In this document: one piece after another, positions 25,829 to 32,669 of the stretch
How the letters are laid out: each line of letters opens with the position of its first letter
How positions within the stretch are numbered: the first letter of the stretch is position 1
NCBI GenBank assembly: GCA_951812965.1
Contig: OX638341.1
Location: forward strand, 3,268,438-3,332,437
Direction: 5' to 3'
DNA from: an uncultured Pseudohongiella sp.
GTDB taxonomy: Bacteria > Pseudomonadota > Gammaproteobacteria > Pseudomonadales > Pseudohongiellaceae
DNA length: 64,000 bases
Program-made: the position numbers and the translations under genes
Notes under the pieces: generated by a model
Database searches by the model: none
The model's input: only the letters and a program-made list of their open reading frames with translations
Told to the model about the DNA's origin: nothing

Positions 25829-26386
25829 TCAGAGGAATGGCCGCGGCTCGCGGGCGAACAGCTCGCGCACCAGCGGCTCATAGTGTTCCAGTGAATGGGA
25901 TTTGTACGCGGGGTCAAATGACACCTGGTCCCAGCGGGCACAAAACTCCACACACGCCTGATAGTGCTCGTGGTCCCGATAGCGGTCGCGGACGTTGCGA
26001 TCCTCGCCGTAATGATGCATCCAGTAATAGCCCTGAAACAGGCCGTGGTGCTTGACGATCCAGTGATTCTTCTCGCTCACGTATGGGGCCAGCAGCGCGG
26101 CGCTTGCCGCGGAATGATTGCGCGGCGAGATCACATCGCCGATATCGTGAAGCAACGCGCAGGCGATGGTTTCATCGTCCGCGCCATCGCGCTCCGCCCG
26201 CGTGGCGGTTTGCAATGCATGTTGAAGACGGCTGATTCGATAGGGAGAATCGCCGTCCATGGAGCGCAGCCAACCGAGAACCCGGTCGGCGAGTTCGGCC
26301 GCGTTGCGCTCGTCGTGCGCCTCCACCAGATCGTAATCCTCCCGCGTACCGTGATCCATGGCCGTGAAAGTCACCTTGCGATTCAT
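25829..26386 (-). CDS. HD-domain protein, PhnZ/TmpB-like (putative diiron oxygenase)
   Basis: 185 residues. The HD core is clear: His56 in ISRLQHALQTA, the HD pair His80-Asp81 in ALLHDIGD, then His91 (PRNHSAAS), His114 (VKHHGLF) and Asp153 (RWDQVSFD) as possible metal ligands. Spacing and the YVSEKNHWIVKHHG context resemble the mixed-valent diiron oxygenases PhnZ and TmpB, which cleave hydroxylated aminophosphonates; TmpB forms glycine betaine. Its role in this operon is inference: making or oxidising a quaternary amine. A plain phosphohydrolase function cannot be excluded. It overlaps the reactivase gene by four bases and precedes the GcvT/FAD gene by 16. Confidence 0.75.
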   Translation of the reverse strand: MNRKVTFTAMDHGTREDYDLVEAHDERNAAELADRVLGWLRSMDGDSPYRISRLQHALQTATRAERDGADDETIACALLHDIGDVISPRNHSAASAALLAPYVSEKNHWIVKHHGLFQGYYWMHHYGEDRNVRDRYRDHEHYQACVEFCARWDQVSFDPAYKSHSLEHYEPLVRELFAREPRPFL

Positions 26387-28407
26387 GACTTGCCTCCGCC
26401 AGACACAGCCCGTCGGCGTCGGCGCCGGCCCGCATCGCCGGAATCCAGCCCCGCGGCCGGCCTGTCAATCACCGAGAACAGCTTGGGAAAGGCGTCTCGC
26501 TTGTGCGGGATCGCCATGGCCTCCACGAAGTATTGCTGGAACTTCGGCTCCACCGCCGTCTCGATTTTCTCGATGCCGCCAACCGCGGCTTCAATCTCCG
26601 CCCGGGCGGATACGTTAAGCAAGGCGATCAGCGCTCCCATGCCCGCGGCATTGCCCGCCGACTCCACCCGGTCGAGATCGCAATCGGGAATCAGCCCCAA
26701 CACCATGGCGTATTTCGGATCGATGTGGGAACCGAACGCCCCGGCAAGGCGGATGCGGTCGATGGCGTCGATGCCGGCGCGATGCTGCAATAGCCGAACG
26801 CCCGCGTACAACGCGGCCTTGGCAAGTTGCACCTGGCGCACGTCGTTCTGCGTGACGAGGATTCGCTGCGGGCCGTCGTGCAGCAGATAGGAGAACGTGC
26901 GGCCGTCGGCGACGATGCGGTCGCTGCGGGCCGCCAGCGAGCCCTGGACGACGCCGTCCTCGTTGATGATTCCGGCCAGATACATCTCCGCGATGACTTC
27001 GATGATGCCGGACCCGCAGATACCCGTGACACCGAACGCCTGGGTCGCTGCATCGAATTCCGGGTCGTCGGACCACAATTCCGATCCGATGACGCTGTAG
27101 CGCGGCTCAAAGTTTCCCGAATCGATGCGTACCCGCTCGATGGCGCCGCTGGTGGCGCGCTGGCCGCCGGAAATCTGCGCGCCCTCGAACGCGGGACCAG
27201 TCGGGCTGGAGCAGGCCAGCAACCGATCGCGGCTGCCGAGCACGATCTCCGCGTTGGTGCCAACGTCCACGACCAGCGAGATTTCGTCCAGCAGATGCGG
27301 CTCCTCCGCGAGCACCACCCCTGCCGCGTCGGCGCCCACGTGCCCGGCGATGCACGGCAGCACATATACGCCGGCGCCCGGATTGATATCGATGCCAATA
27401 TCGCGCGCCTTCAGATTGAGCGCGGTATCGACCGCCAGCGCAAAGGGAGCGCCGCCGAGTTCGCGCGGATCCAGACCCAGGAACAGGTGATGCATGATCG
27501 GATTGCCGACCATGGTCAGTTCGACGACATCCGCCGCTTCGATCCTGCCCAGTTGGCAGACGTCGCCGATAAGGTTATTGACGCCCCGGCGAACGGCGCT
27601 GGTCAGCTCGGCGGCGCCTTGCGCTTGCATCATTACATAGGACACCCGGCTCATCAGGTCCTCGCCGAACCGGATCTGCGGGTTCATGATGCCGTCGGTA
27701 GCCACCACCTTGCCTGCCGTCAGATCGACCAGGTGGGCGGCGATCGTCGTCGAACCGATGTCCAGCGCGACGCCGTGGGCGCTGGGTTTGAAGCCAGGCC
27801 AGACGGCGACGATGGTCGCTTGGGCATGTACGGCCACGGTAACGCGCCATTCGCCCTTGCGCAGCGCTGCCTGCAGACCCGGCAGGATAACCGGGTCACA
27901 GTCCAGTTCGGCCAGATGCCATTCCCGGGCCAGAGCGTCACGGAGTCGTTGCAGGTCGCCGGTTGCTTCGAGCAGGTCGGCGGGCTGCACTTCGACATGG
28001 TAAAGCCGCGTGGCCGGATTGAGTTCGATATCCCGAAGTTCGGCCTCCTTGCGCACCACTTGCCGGTGCATCTGGCTTTCGGGCGGCACATCGATGACGA
28101 GATCGCCGCGAACCGTAGCCTGACAGCTCAGGCGGTGATTTTTTTCAAGTTGCAGGCGGCGTTCGCTATAGCGCTCCTCGATTTCGTTGAGCGGGGACAG
28201 ATTCCCCGGGCGGGAACGAATCGCGTGCTTGGCAAAGTCGCCTTCCATACAAACGATGCGGCAGCGTCCGCACAGTCCGCGGCCGCCGCACACCGAGTCC
28301 ACATCGACTCCGATGCTGCGAGCGGCATCCAGCAGCCGGGCCCCGATGGGAAACGTGCCGCGGCGCCCGGAGGGGGTGAATACGATTCTGGCGTCGACTT
28401 CGGTCAC
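26383..28407 (-). CDS. Corrinoid reductive activator (ASKHA domain, 2Fe-2S; RACo-type)
   Basis: 674 residues. The N-terminal plant-type ferredoxin domain has Cys40, Cys46, Cys49 and Cys95 as expected 2Fe-2S ligands (DSVCGGRGLCGRC ... HRLSCQA). A linker follows, and then a large ASKHA (actin-like ATPase) domain starting ALDIGSTTIAAHLVDL, with VVDVGTNAEIVLG and GICGSGIIEVIAEM. Proteins of this type use ATP to reduce inactive Co(II) corrinoid back to Co(I). It is a logical partner for the corrinoid protein encoded upstream; oxygen would inactivate cobalt often in an aerobe. The gene begins 70 bases after mtgA-like, across a repeat hairpin. Confidence 0.9.
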   Translation of the reverse strand: MTEVDARIVFTPSGRRGTFPIGARLLDAARSIGVDVDSVCGGRGLCGRCRIVCMEGDFAKHAIRSRPGNLSPLNEIEERYSERRLQLEKNHRLSCQATVRGDLVIDVPPESQMHRQVVRKEAELRDIELNPATRLYHVEVQPADLLEATGDLQRLRDALAREWHLAELDCDPVILPGLQAALRKGEWRVTVAVHAQATIVAVWPGFKPSAHGVALDIGSTTIAAHLVDLTAGKVVATDGIMNPQIRFGEDLMSRVSYVMMQAQGAAELTSAVRRGVNNLIGDVCQLGRIEAADVVELTMVGNPIMHHLFLGLDPRELGGAPFALAVDTALNLKARDIGIDINPGAGVYVLPCIAGHVGADAAGVVLAEEPHLLDEISLVVDVGTNAEIVLGSRDRLLACSSPTGPAFEGAQISGGQRATSGAIERVRIDSGNFEPRYSVIGSELWSDDPEFDAATQAFGVTGICGSGIIEVIAEMYLAGIINEDGVVQGSLAARSDRIVADGRTFSYLLHDGPQRILVTQNDVRQVQLAKAALYAGVRLLQHRAGIDAIDRIRLAGAFGSHIDPKYAMVLGLIPDCDLDRVESAGNAAGMGALIALLNVSARAEIEAAVGGIEKIETAVEPKFQQYFVEAMAIPHKRDAFPKLFSVIDRPAAGLDSGDAGRRRRRRAVSGGGKS

Positions 28408-28448
28408 ATCGGTTACTCATTCAAGGAAGCAAAGGTCCCGTTTTCGAA

Positions 28449-28472
28449 GATTCTGCGCGCGGTCGCAGAATC
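28449..28472. repeat. Hairpin copy of the dispersed repeat inside the methyl-transfer operon
   Basis: GATTCTGCG and CGCAGAATC arms around a 6-base loop, a half-size relative of the repeat at 1333-1406. It occupies the only sizeable gap (70 bases) between the MtgA-like and reactivase genes and could modulate expression of the downstream half of the operon. Confidence 0.65.
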
Positions 28473-28477
28473 CATCC

Positions 28478-29371
28478 TCAGTTTCTGCGGCGCCGGCCGC
28501 CGCGTTCGCGCTGCGGCCGGCCGGCCGGCGCCTGGCGATATTTTCGCAGCCAGTTTGCGCAGTCCGGGTCGTGACCCATCATCACATCCGCGCCGAGTGC
28601 GGCCTGCACTACATCGGGATGCAGGGGATTGGTGATCGCCGAGGTCATTCCCGCGCCGATGGCCATGGTGAGAAAAGCGGAATTGATGCCATTGCGATTG
28701 GGTAGTCCGAAACTGACATTGGATGCGCCGCAGGTAGTATTTACCCTGAGCTCTTCGCGCAAGCGCCGCACGATATGCATGACTTGCACGCCGGCCGAAT
28801 TGATTGCGCCGATGGGCATCACCAGTGGATCCACGACGACGTCGTCGCGCGGTATACCGTAGTCGGCGGCGCGCTCGACGATCTTTCTCGCCACCTCGAA
28901 GCGCACGTCGGGATCCTCGGAAATACCGGTCTCGTCGTTGGATATGGCAACCACGGCCGCGCCATGCCGCTTGACCAGCGGCAGCACCGACTCCAGGCGC
29001 TCTTCCTCCCCGGTCACCGAGTTCACCAGCGCCTTGCCTTCATATACGGACAGACCGGCCTCCAGCGCCGCGACGATGGAAGAGTCGATGGACAGCGGAA
29101 CCTCGGTGATCGACTGCACCAGCTTGACCATGTCCGCCAGCATCCGGGGTTCGTCGGCCAGCGGCACGCCGGCATTGACGTCGAGCATGTGCGCGCCCGC
29201 CTCCACCTGGGCAATGGCGTCTGCCTCGACCCGACTGTAGTCGCCTTGCGCCATTTCCTCGGAAAGAATCTTGCGTCCCGTGGGATTGATGCGCTCGCCG
29301 ATGATGACGAACGGCCGGTCGAATCCGATACGCACTTCCCGGTTGGGCGAGGCAACGACAGTTTCCGTCAT
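28478..29371 (-). CDS. Methyl-THF:corrinoid methyltransferase (MtgA/AcsE-like)
   Basis: 297 residues with the pterin-binding TIM-barrel pattern: GERINPTGRK, HMLDVNAGVP, SIDSS, NSVTGEEER, ISNDETG, CGASNVSFGLPNR. Members exchange methyl groups between a corrinoid protein and tetrahydrofolate. Here, with MttB and a corrinoid protein, it most likely moves the methyl group from methylcobalamin to THF. The C-terminus has an extra Arg-rich tail (about residues 280-297). It starts four bases inside the end of metF, so the methyl-THF it forms would be handled by the co-translated reductase/oxidase. Confidence 0.9.
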   Translation of the reverse strand: MTETVVASPNREVRIGFDRPFVIIGERINPTGRKILSEEMAQGDYSRVEADAIAQVEAGAHMLDVNAGVPLADEPRMLADMVKLVQSITEVPLSIDSSIVAALEAGLSVYEGKALVNSVTGEEERLESVLPLVKRHGAAVVAISNDETGISEDPDVRFEVARKIVERAADYGIPRDDVVVDPLVMPIGAINSAGVQVMHIVRRLREELRVNTTCGASNVSFGLPNRNGINSAFLTMAIGAGMTSAITNPLHPDVVQAALGADVMMGHDPDCANWLRKYRQAPAGRPQRERGGRRRRN

Positions 29372-30453
29372 GAGACTTTCTCCAATTTCTGCGCGACCGG
29401 CTTATTTGACAGCGCGTCTTGCGCCGCAACAGCGCTGCCTTGATCCCACTCGCCGTCCTTCCAGTCCAGAGACGGCCGCCACAACTTGCGTCCGCCCAGC
29501 ACGCCGGAACGCTCGATGATTTCCGCGACCCGATGCTCCTGGCGGTACGCCATGATGTGAATGCCGTGGACTCCTTCGATTTCCCTGATTTGATGGATCA
29601 GGTCGATACAAATCCTGATTCCTTCTTCCTGCTGATTTTCCGCGCCCTGCAGCCGACGGATGACCGCGTCGGGAATATGAATGCCGGGCACGTTGCCGCG
29701 AATCCACTCCGCCGAGCGAGCCGAGGCCAATGGACCGACGCCCGCCAGGATGAAGACCTTCTCGTGGGTTCCCGCGTCGCGCACCGCCGCCATGAAGCGC
29801 TGGAATGCGCCGATGTCGAAACAGTACTGGGTCTGCACGAACTGCGCGCCGGCGTCGACCTTTTTCGCCAGCCGGTGCGGACGATAGTCCACAGGCGGCG
29901 CAAACGGATTCGCTGCGGCGCCGAGAAATACGCGCGGAGGCTCGTCCAGCGCGCGGCCGCTGAGAAACCGCGACTCATCGCGCATGCCGCGAATCATGTT
30001 CAGCATGGACATGCAATCCAGGTCGAACACGGGCTTGGCCTGGGGGTGATCGCCCACGTCCACGCCATCGCCGGTCAGGCAAAGAATGCTCGCCACGCCC
30101 ATGGCCGCCGCGCCGAGGACATCGCCCTGAATCGCTATCCGGTTTCGATCACGGGCGGAGACCTGCATGACCATGGCATAGCCGCGCCGCGTCAACAGCG
30201 AGCACATGCCGACGCTGGACATGTGGCAATTGGCCCCCGAACCGTCAGTGGCGTTCATCGCGTCCACATAGCCATCGAACAGCGCGGCCCGCTTGTAGAC
30301 TTCCGCGGGATTGGCCGAATCCGGCGGCGCGATCTCGGCGGTTACCGCGAAACCACCGCTTCGCAGCACGCGCTCAAAGCGGCCGAAAGAAGAATGTCCG
30401 GGCCGGATCGGCAGCGGATCGCCGGGAGTTACCGGTTCGTCTTCAAACTGCAT
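29368..30453 (-). CDS. metF: Methylenetetrahydrofolate reductase (MetF-like)
   Basis: 361 residues, longer than the ~290 of E. coli MetF. Visible family features are FAVTAEIAPPDSANP, the MNATDGSGANCH active-site region, ILCLTGDGVDVGDHPQA for flavin/folate binding, and QFVQTQYCFD. In this operon the direction is probably methyl-THF to methylene-THF, the reverse of biosynthesis. It overlaps the metV-like gene by 11 bases. MetFV pairs usually draw electrons to or from an external partner rather than NAD(P)H directly, which fits the cysteine-rich neighbour. Confidence 0.9.
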   Translation of the reverse strand: MQFEDEPVTPGDPLPIRPGHSSFGRFERVLRSGGFAVTAEIAPPDSANPAEVYKRAALFDGYVDAMNATDGSGANCHMSSVGMCSLLTRRGYAMVMQVSARDRNRIAIQGDVLGAAAMGVASILCLTGDGVDVGDHPQAKPVFDLDCMSMLNMIRGMRDESRFLSGRALDEPPRVFLGAAANPFAPPVDYRPHRLAKKVDAGAQFVQTQYCFDIGAFQRFMAAVRDAGTHEKVFILAGVGPLASARSAEWIRGNVPGIHIPDAVIRRLQGAENQQEEGIRICIDLIHQIREIEGVHGIHIMAYRQEHRVAEIIERSGVLGGRKLWRPSLDWKDGEWDQGSAVAAQDALSNKPVAQKLEKVS

Positions 30454-30925
30454 GTCCGGAATCCTCTACCTTGATTCGAACCTCGCGCAGCCATGCCGAC
30501 CGTCCGATCAACTGGTGGTCCACCGGGGGCTGCACATCCTGCAGCGGAACCTGTGCGTCATTCAGACGCCGAGCGCCTTCCCAGGCAAGCACCCAGACGC
30601 ATGGCATCCCCGGCACGACCTCGCATGTTCCGTCGGCAAGGACACCACCGCAGGGACCGTTGCGCATCTTTTTCGGGCAATTCATCGGGCAGGAAAGTCC
30701 CGTGAAGCCGACGATGCACTGTCCGCAGTTCTGCGAATCCAGCAGAAAGCCCTTGGTCAGCGACTCAACCTGGGCGAAAGGTTTATCGAGCCGCCCGTAG
30801 CCGATGCGCCGCAGCATCGGTTCGCACCGGACCAGCACCCGTTCGAGCGCCGAGTAAAGGAGTTTCAGGCCACGCGCGTGGCGCACGGAAAATTGCCGCA
30901 TCCGGTACATGTCAATGTGTTCCAT
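30443..30925 (-). CDS. MetV-like partner (methylene-THF reductase C-terminal domain protein)
   Basis: 160 residues with a cysteine-rich centre: DSQNCGQCIVGFTGLSCPMNC, then GPCGGVLADGTCEVVPGMPC. This pattern is the MetV/MTHFR-C domain, a zinc- or iron-sulfur-binding protein that forms a complex with MetF in acetogens and other methyl-group users. It is encoded directly before metF and overlaps it, supporting a two-subunit enzyme. The start used is the first ATG (30923-30925); two further Met codons follow within nine residues. Confidence 0.88.
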   Translation of the reverse strand: MEHIDMYRMRQFSVRHARGLKLLYSALERVLVRCEPMLRRIGYGRLDKPFAQVESLTKGFLLDSQNCGQCIVGFTGLSCPMNCPKKMRNGPCGGVLADGTCEVVPGMPCVWVLAWEGARRLNDAQVPLQDVQPPVDHQLIGRSAWLREVRIKVEDSGHAV

Positions 30926-30981
30926 ATATCGGGATAACTCAGTTCGTGCATGCCATCCCTGGCGCAGCGAATTCGACTTCG

Positions 30982-31356
30982 CTAACCCCCAGTCTCGACA
31001 TCCCTGTCGAGCCGCTCGGCACTCGAAAAGCGTTGCTTTTCATCGGCTGCGCCGACCGTGCCTCGCCCATGATTCCGTATCAACTCTTCAAGGCGTTCCT
31101 CGCTGAACGCTTCCTCGAAGCGGCGCGCCTCGGCAAGCGCGATCTCGCGCAACTCGCCGGCTGCGTTCATCGTCGTTGACTCGCGACGCCACTCCGCGAG
31201 ATAGGGTCCGCTGCTTCCTTTGCCCGCGCGCATCGCGGCGCGGTCGACCGCCTGCTGGAACCGGTCGCTCAACATGACTTTCTCGCGACGCCGACCCCGC
31301 TGCACGATGACCTGTGACGGTATGTCACGCCAATATATGAGAATCTTTTTGACCAT
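30982..31356 (-). CDS. 'Virulence factor'-family small protein
   Basis: About 124 residues from the ATG at 31354-31356 (MVKKILIYWRDIPSQVIVQR). I recognise the IYWRDIPxQVI segment as the small family annotated 'virulence factor', whose biochemical role is unknown. It recurs beside MttB-type methyltransferase genes in aerobic bacteria. The sequence is basic, with a helical EARRFEEAFSEERLEELIR stretch. It overlaps the end of the DUF1638 gene by 32 bases, so the two are coupled. A role in handling the corrinoid or the methyltransferase is plausible from position only. Confidence 0.7.
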   Translation of the reverse strand: MVKKILIYWRDIPSQVIVQRGRRREKVMLSDRFQQAVDRAAMRAGKGSSGPYLAEWRRESTTMNAAGELREIALAEARRFEEAFSEERLEELIRNHGRGTVGAADEKQRFSSAERLDRDVETGG

Positions 31357-31954
31357 GATTCGATCGTCCGAAATGCAACGCCAGACTCGTTTCCAATTCG
31401 CCGTAACCGCAATGCACGTGTTCAAATTCCAGTTTCAGCCGCGCGGCGGCCAAGGCGGCGGATTCGAGCAGGCTTTCGTCCCTGGTTTGCGAGAGATAAA
31501 CGAGCTTGCGGTAGTTGCCGAAATAGGCATCGCGAAGTTCAGGATGCCGATCCAGTCCCAGCGGCTGGATTACGAATCGGTCGAAGTGGCGAGCCAGGAA
31601 ATCGGTGAGATAGAACGTGCCGGGCTCAGCGCCGGCCAATTCGGCGAAACGCGTGCGGCCGGCGAAAAATTCGTAGCAATGCGCGCCTTCCAGCCGCTCT
31701 GCGCCTTCCTCCGCAAGCACCTGATCGATGCCGCCGGCGGTGCCGCAGTCGGCGTAGGCGACAAAAATCTTCCTGTACGAAGCCCGATGCCTGCGAATTT
31801 CCTTTCTCAGGCGTCCCGGAATCTCGGCCGGGCGGTTGTGCAGTTTCGCGTCGATACACTTCAGGTGCAAGTGCCGCCAGTCCCAGTTCCGCCTGAGCGC
31901 GTCGATCTCCAGCGCCAGGGCGCCGCAGGCTATGACCAGAATCGGCTCAGGCAC
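31325..31954 (-). CDS. DUF1638-family protein
   Basis: 209 residues of unknown function. Recognisable family features are LVIACGALALEI at the N-terminus, IFVAYADCGTAGGID in the middle, and a His-rich segment FEHVHCGYGELE near the C-terminus. Cys and His residues in these segments (ACGA, DCGT, HVHCGYG) suggest metal or cofactor binding. It is regularly found beside corrinoid methyltransferase genes. It overlaps the corrinoid gene upstream by eight bases and the 'virulence factor' gene downstream by 32. Confidence 0.8.
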   Translation of the reverse strand: MPEPILVIACGALALEIDALRRNWDWRHLHLKCIDAKLHNRPAEIPGRLRKEIRRHRASYRKIFVAYADCGTAGGIDQVLAEEGAERLEGAHCYEFFAGRTRFAELAGAEPGTFYLTDFLARHFDRFVIQPLGLDRHPELRDAYFGNYRKLVYLSQTRDESLLESAALAAARLKLEFEHVHCGYGELETSLALHFGRSNHGQKDSHILA

Positions 31955-32669
31955 TGACGACCCCTCCCCGGCGGCGCGAGCGCACCATTTCCGGAGCGAC
32001 GTCCGCGGCCTGCGCCGCGTCGCGGCAATAGGCGTCGGCGCCGACCGCGCGGCCGAACTCCTCGTTCAGCGGCGCCCCGCCGACCAGCACGATATAGTCG
32101 TCGCGAATACCCTGCTTGACCATTTCATCGATGACCACCTTCATGTAAGGCATGGTGGTGGTGAGCAGGGCGGACATGCCGAGGATATCCGGCTGATACT
32201 TTTCGAGCGCTTCGAAATAGTCTTCGACCGAGTTGTTGATGCCAATGTCGTAAACCTCGAATCCGGCGCCTTCCAGCATCATTCCCACCAGGTTCTTGCC
32301 GATGTCGTGGATATCGCCTTTCACCGTGCCTATCACCATCTTGCCGATCGGTTCGATGCCGGTTTCCGAAAGCAGGGGCCGCAGAATTTCCATGCCGCCT
32401 TTCATCGCGTTGGCCGCGAGCAATACTTCGGGCACGAACAATATGCCGTCGCGGAAGTCGATGCCGACAATGCGCATGCCTTCGACCAGCGCCTCGTTGA
32501 GCACCTTGTCCGCCGACCATTTGCGCTCGAGCAGAATCGTGGTGCCCTCGACGATCTCCTCCTTCAGACCGTCGTAGAGATCCTCGTGCATCTGTTCTAC
32601 CAGTTCGCCGTCGTCCAGATCCGCAAGGACAAAGTCTTCCTCTTCCGGGATTGCCTCTTTATTAGTCAT
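31947..32669 (-). CDS. Corrinoid (methyl carrier) protein, MtgC/MtbC-like
   Basis: 240 residues. A helical cap domain (about 20-100) precedes the cobalamin-binding Rossmann domain. The signature D-x-H-x-x-G is GDIHDIGKN at residues 118-126, with His121 as the lower axial cobalt ligand; further B12-contact stretches are GMSALLTTTMPYM and VLVGGAPLNEEF. It shuttles the methyl group from the MttB-family enzyme to the MtgA-like protein. Its ATG overlaps the methyltransferase stop by one base (TGATG). An N-terminal extension of ~15 acidic residues is unusual. Confidence 0.95.
   Translation of the reverse strand: MTNKEAIPEEEDFVLADLDDGELVEQMHEDLYDGLKEEIVEGTTILLERKWSADKVLNEALVEGMRIVGIDFRDGILFVPEVLLAANAMKGGMEILRPLLSETGIEPIGKMVIGTVKGDIHDIGKNLVGMMLEGAGFEVYDIGINNSVEDYFEALEKYQPDILGMSALLTTTMPYMKVVIDEMVKQGIRDDYIVLVGGAPLNEEFGRAVGADAYCRDAAQAADVAPEMVRSRRRGGVVSA

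Noticed and set aside
26827-28635. 600-codon plus-strand open frame opposite the corrinoid reactivase
   Set aside because: Antisense shadow: the minus-strand gene has ferredoxin Cys ligands and ASKHA motifs, the plus frame has none and crosses gene borders.
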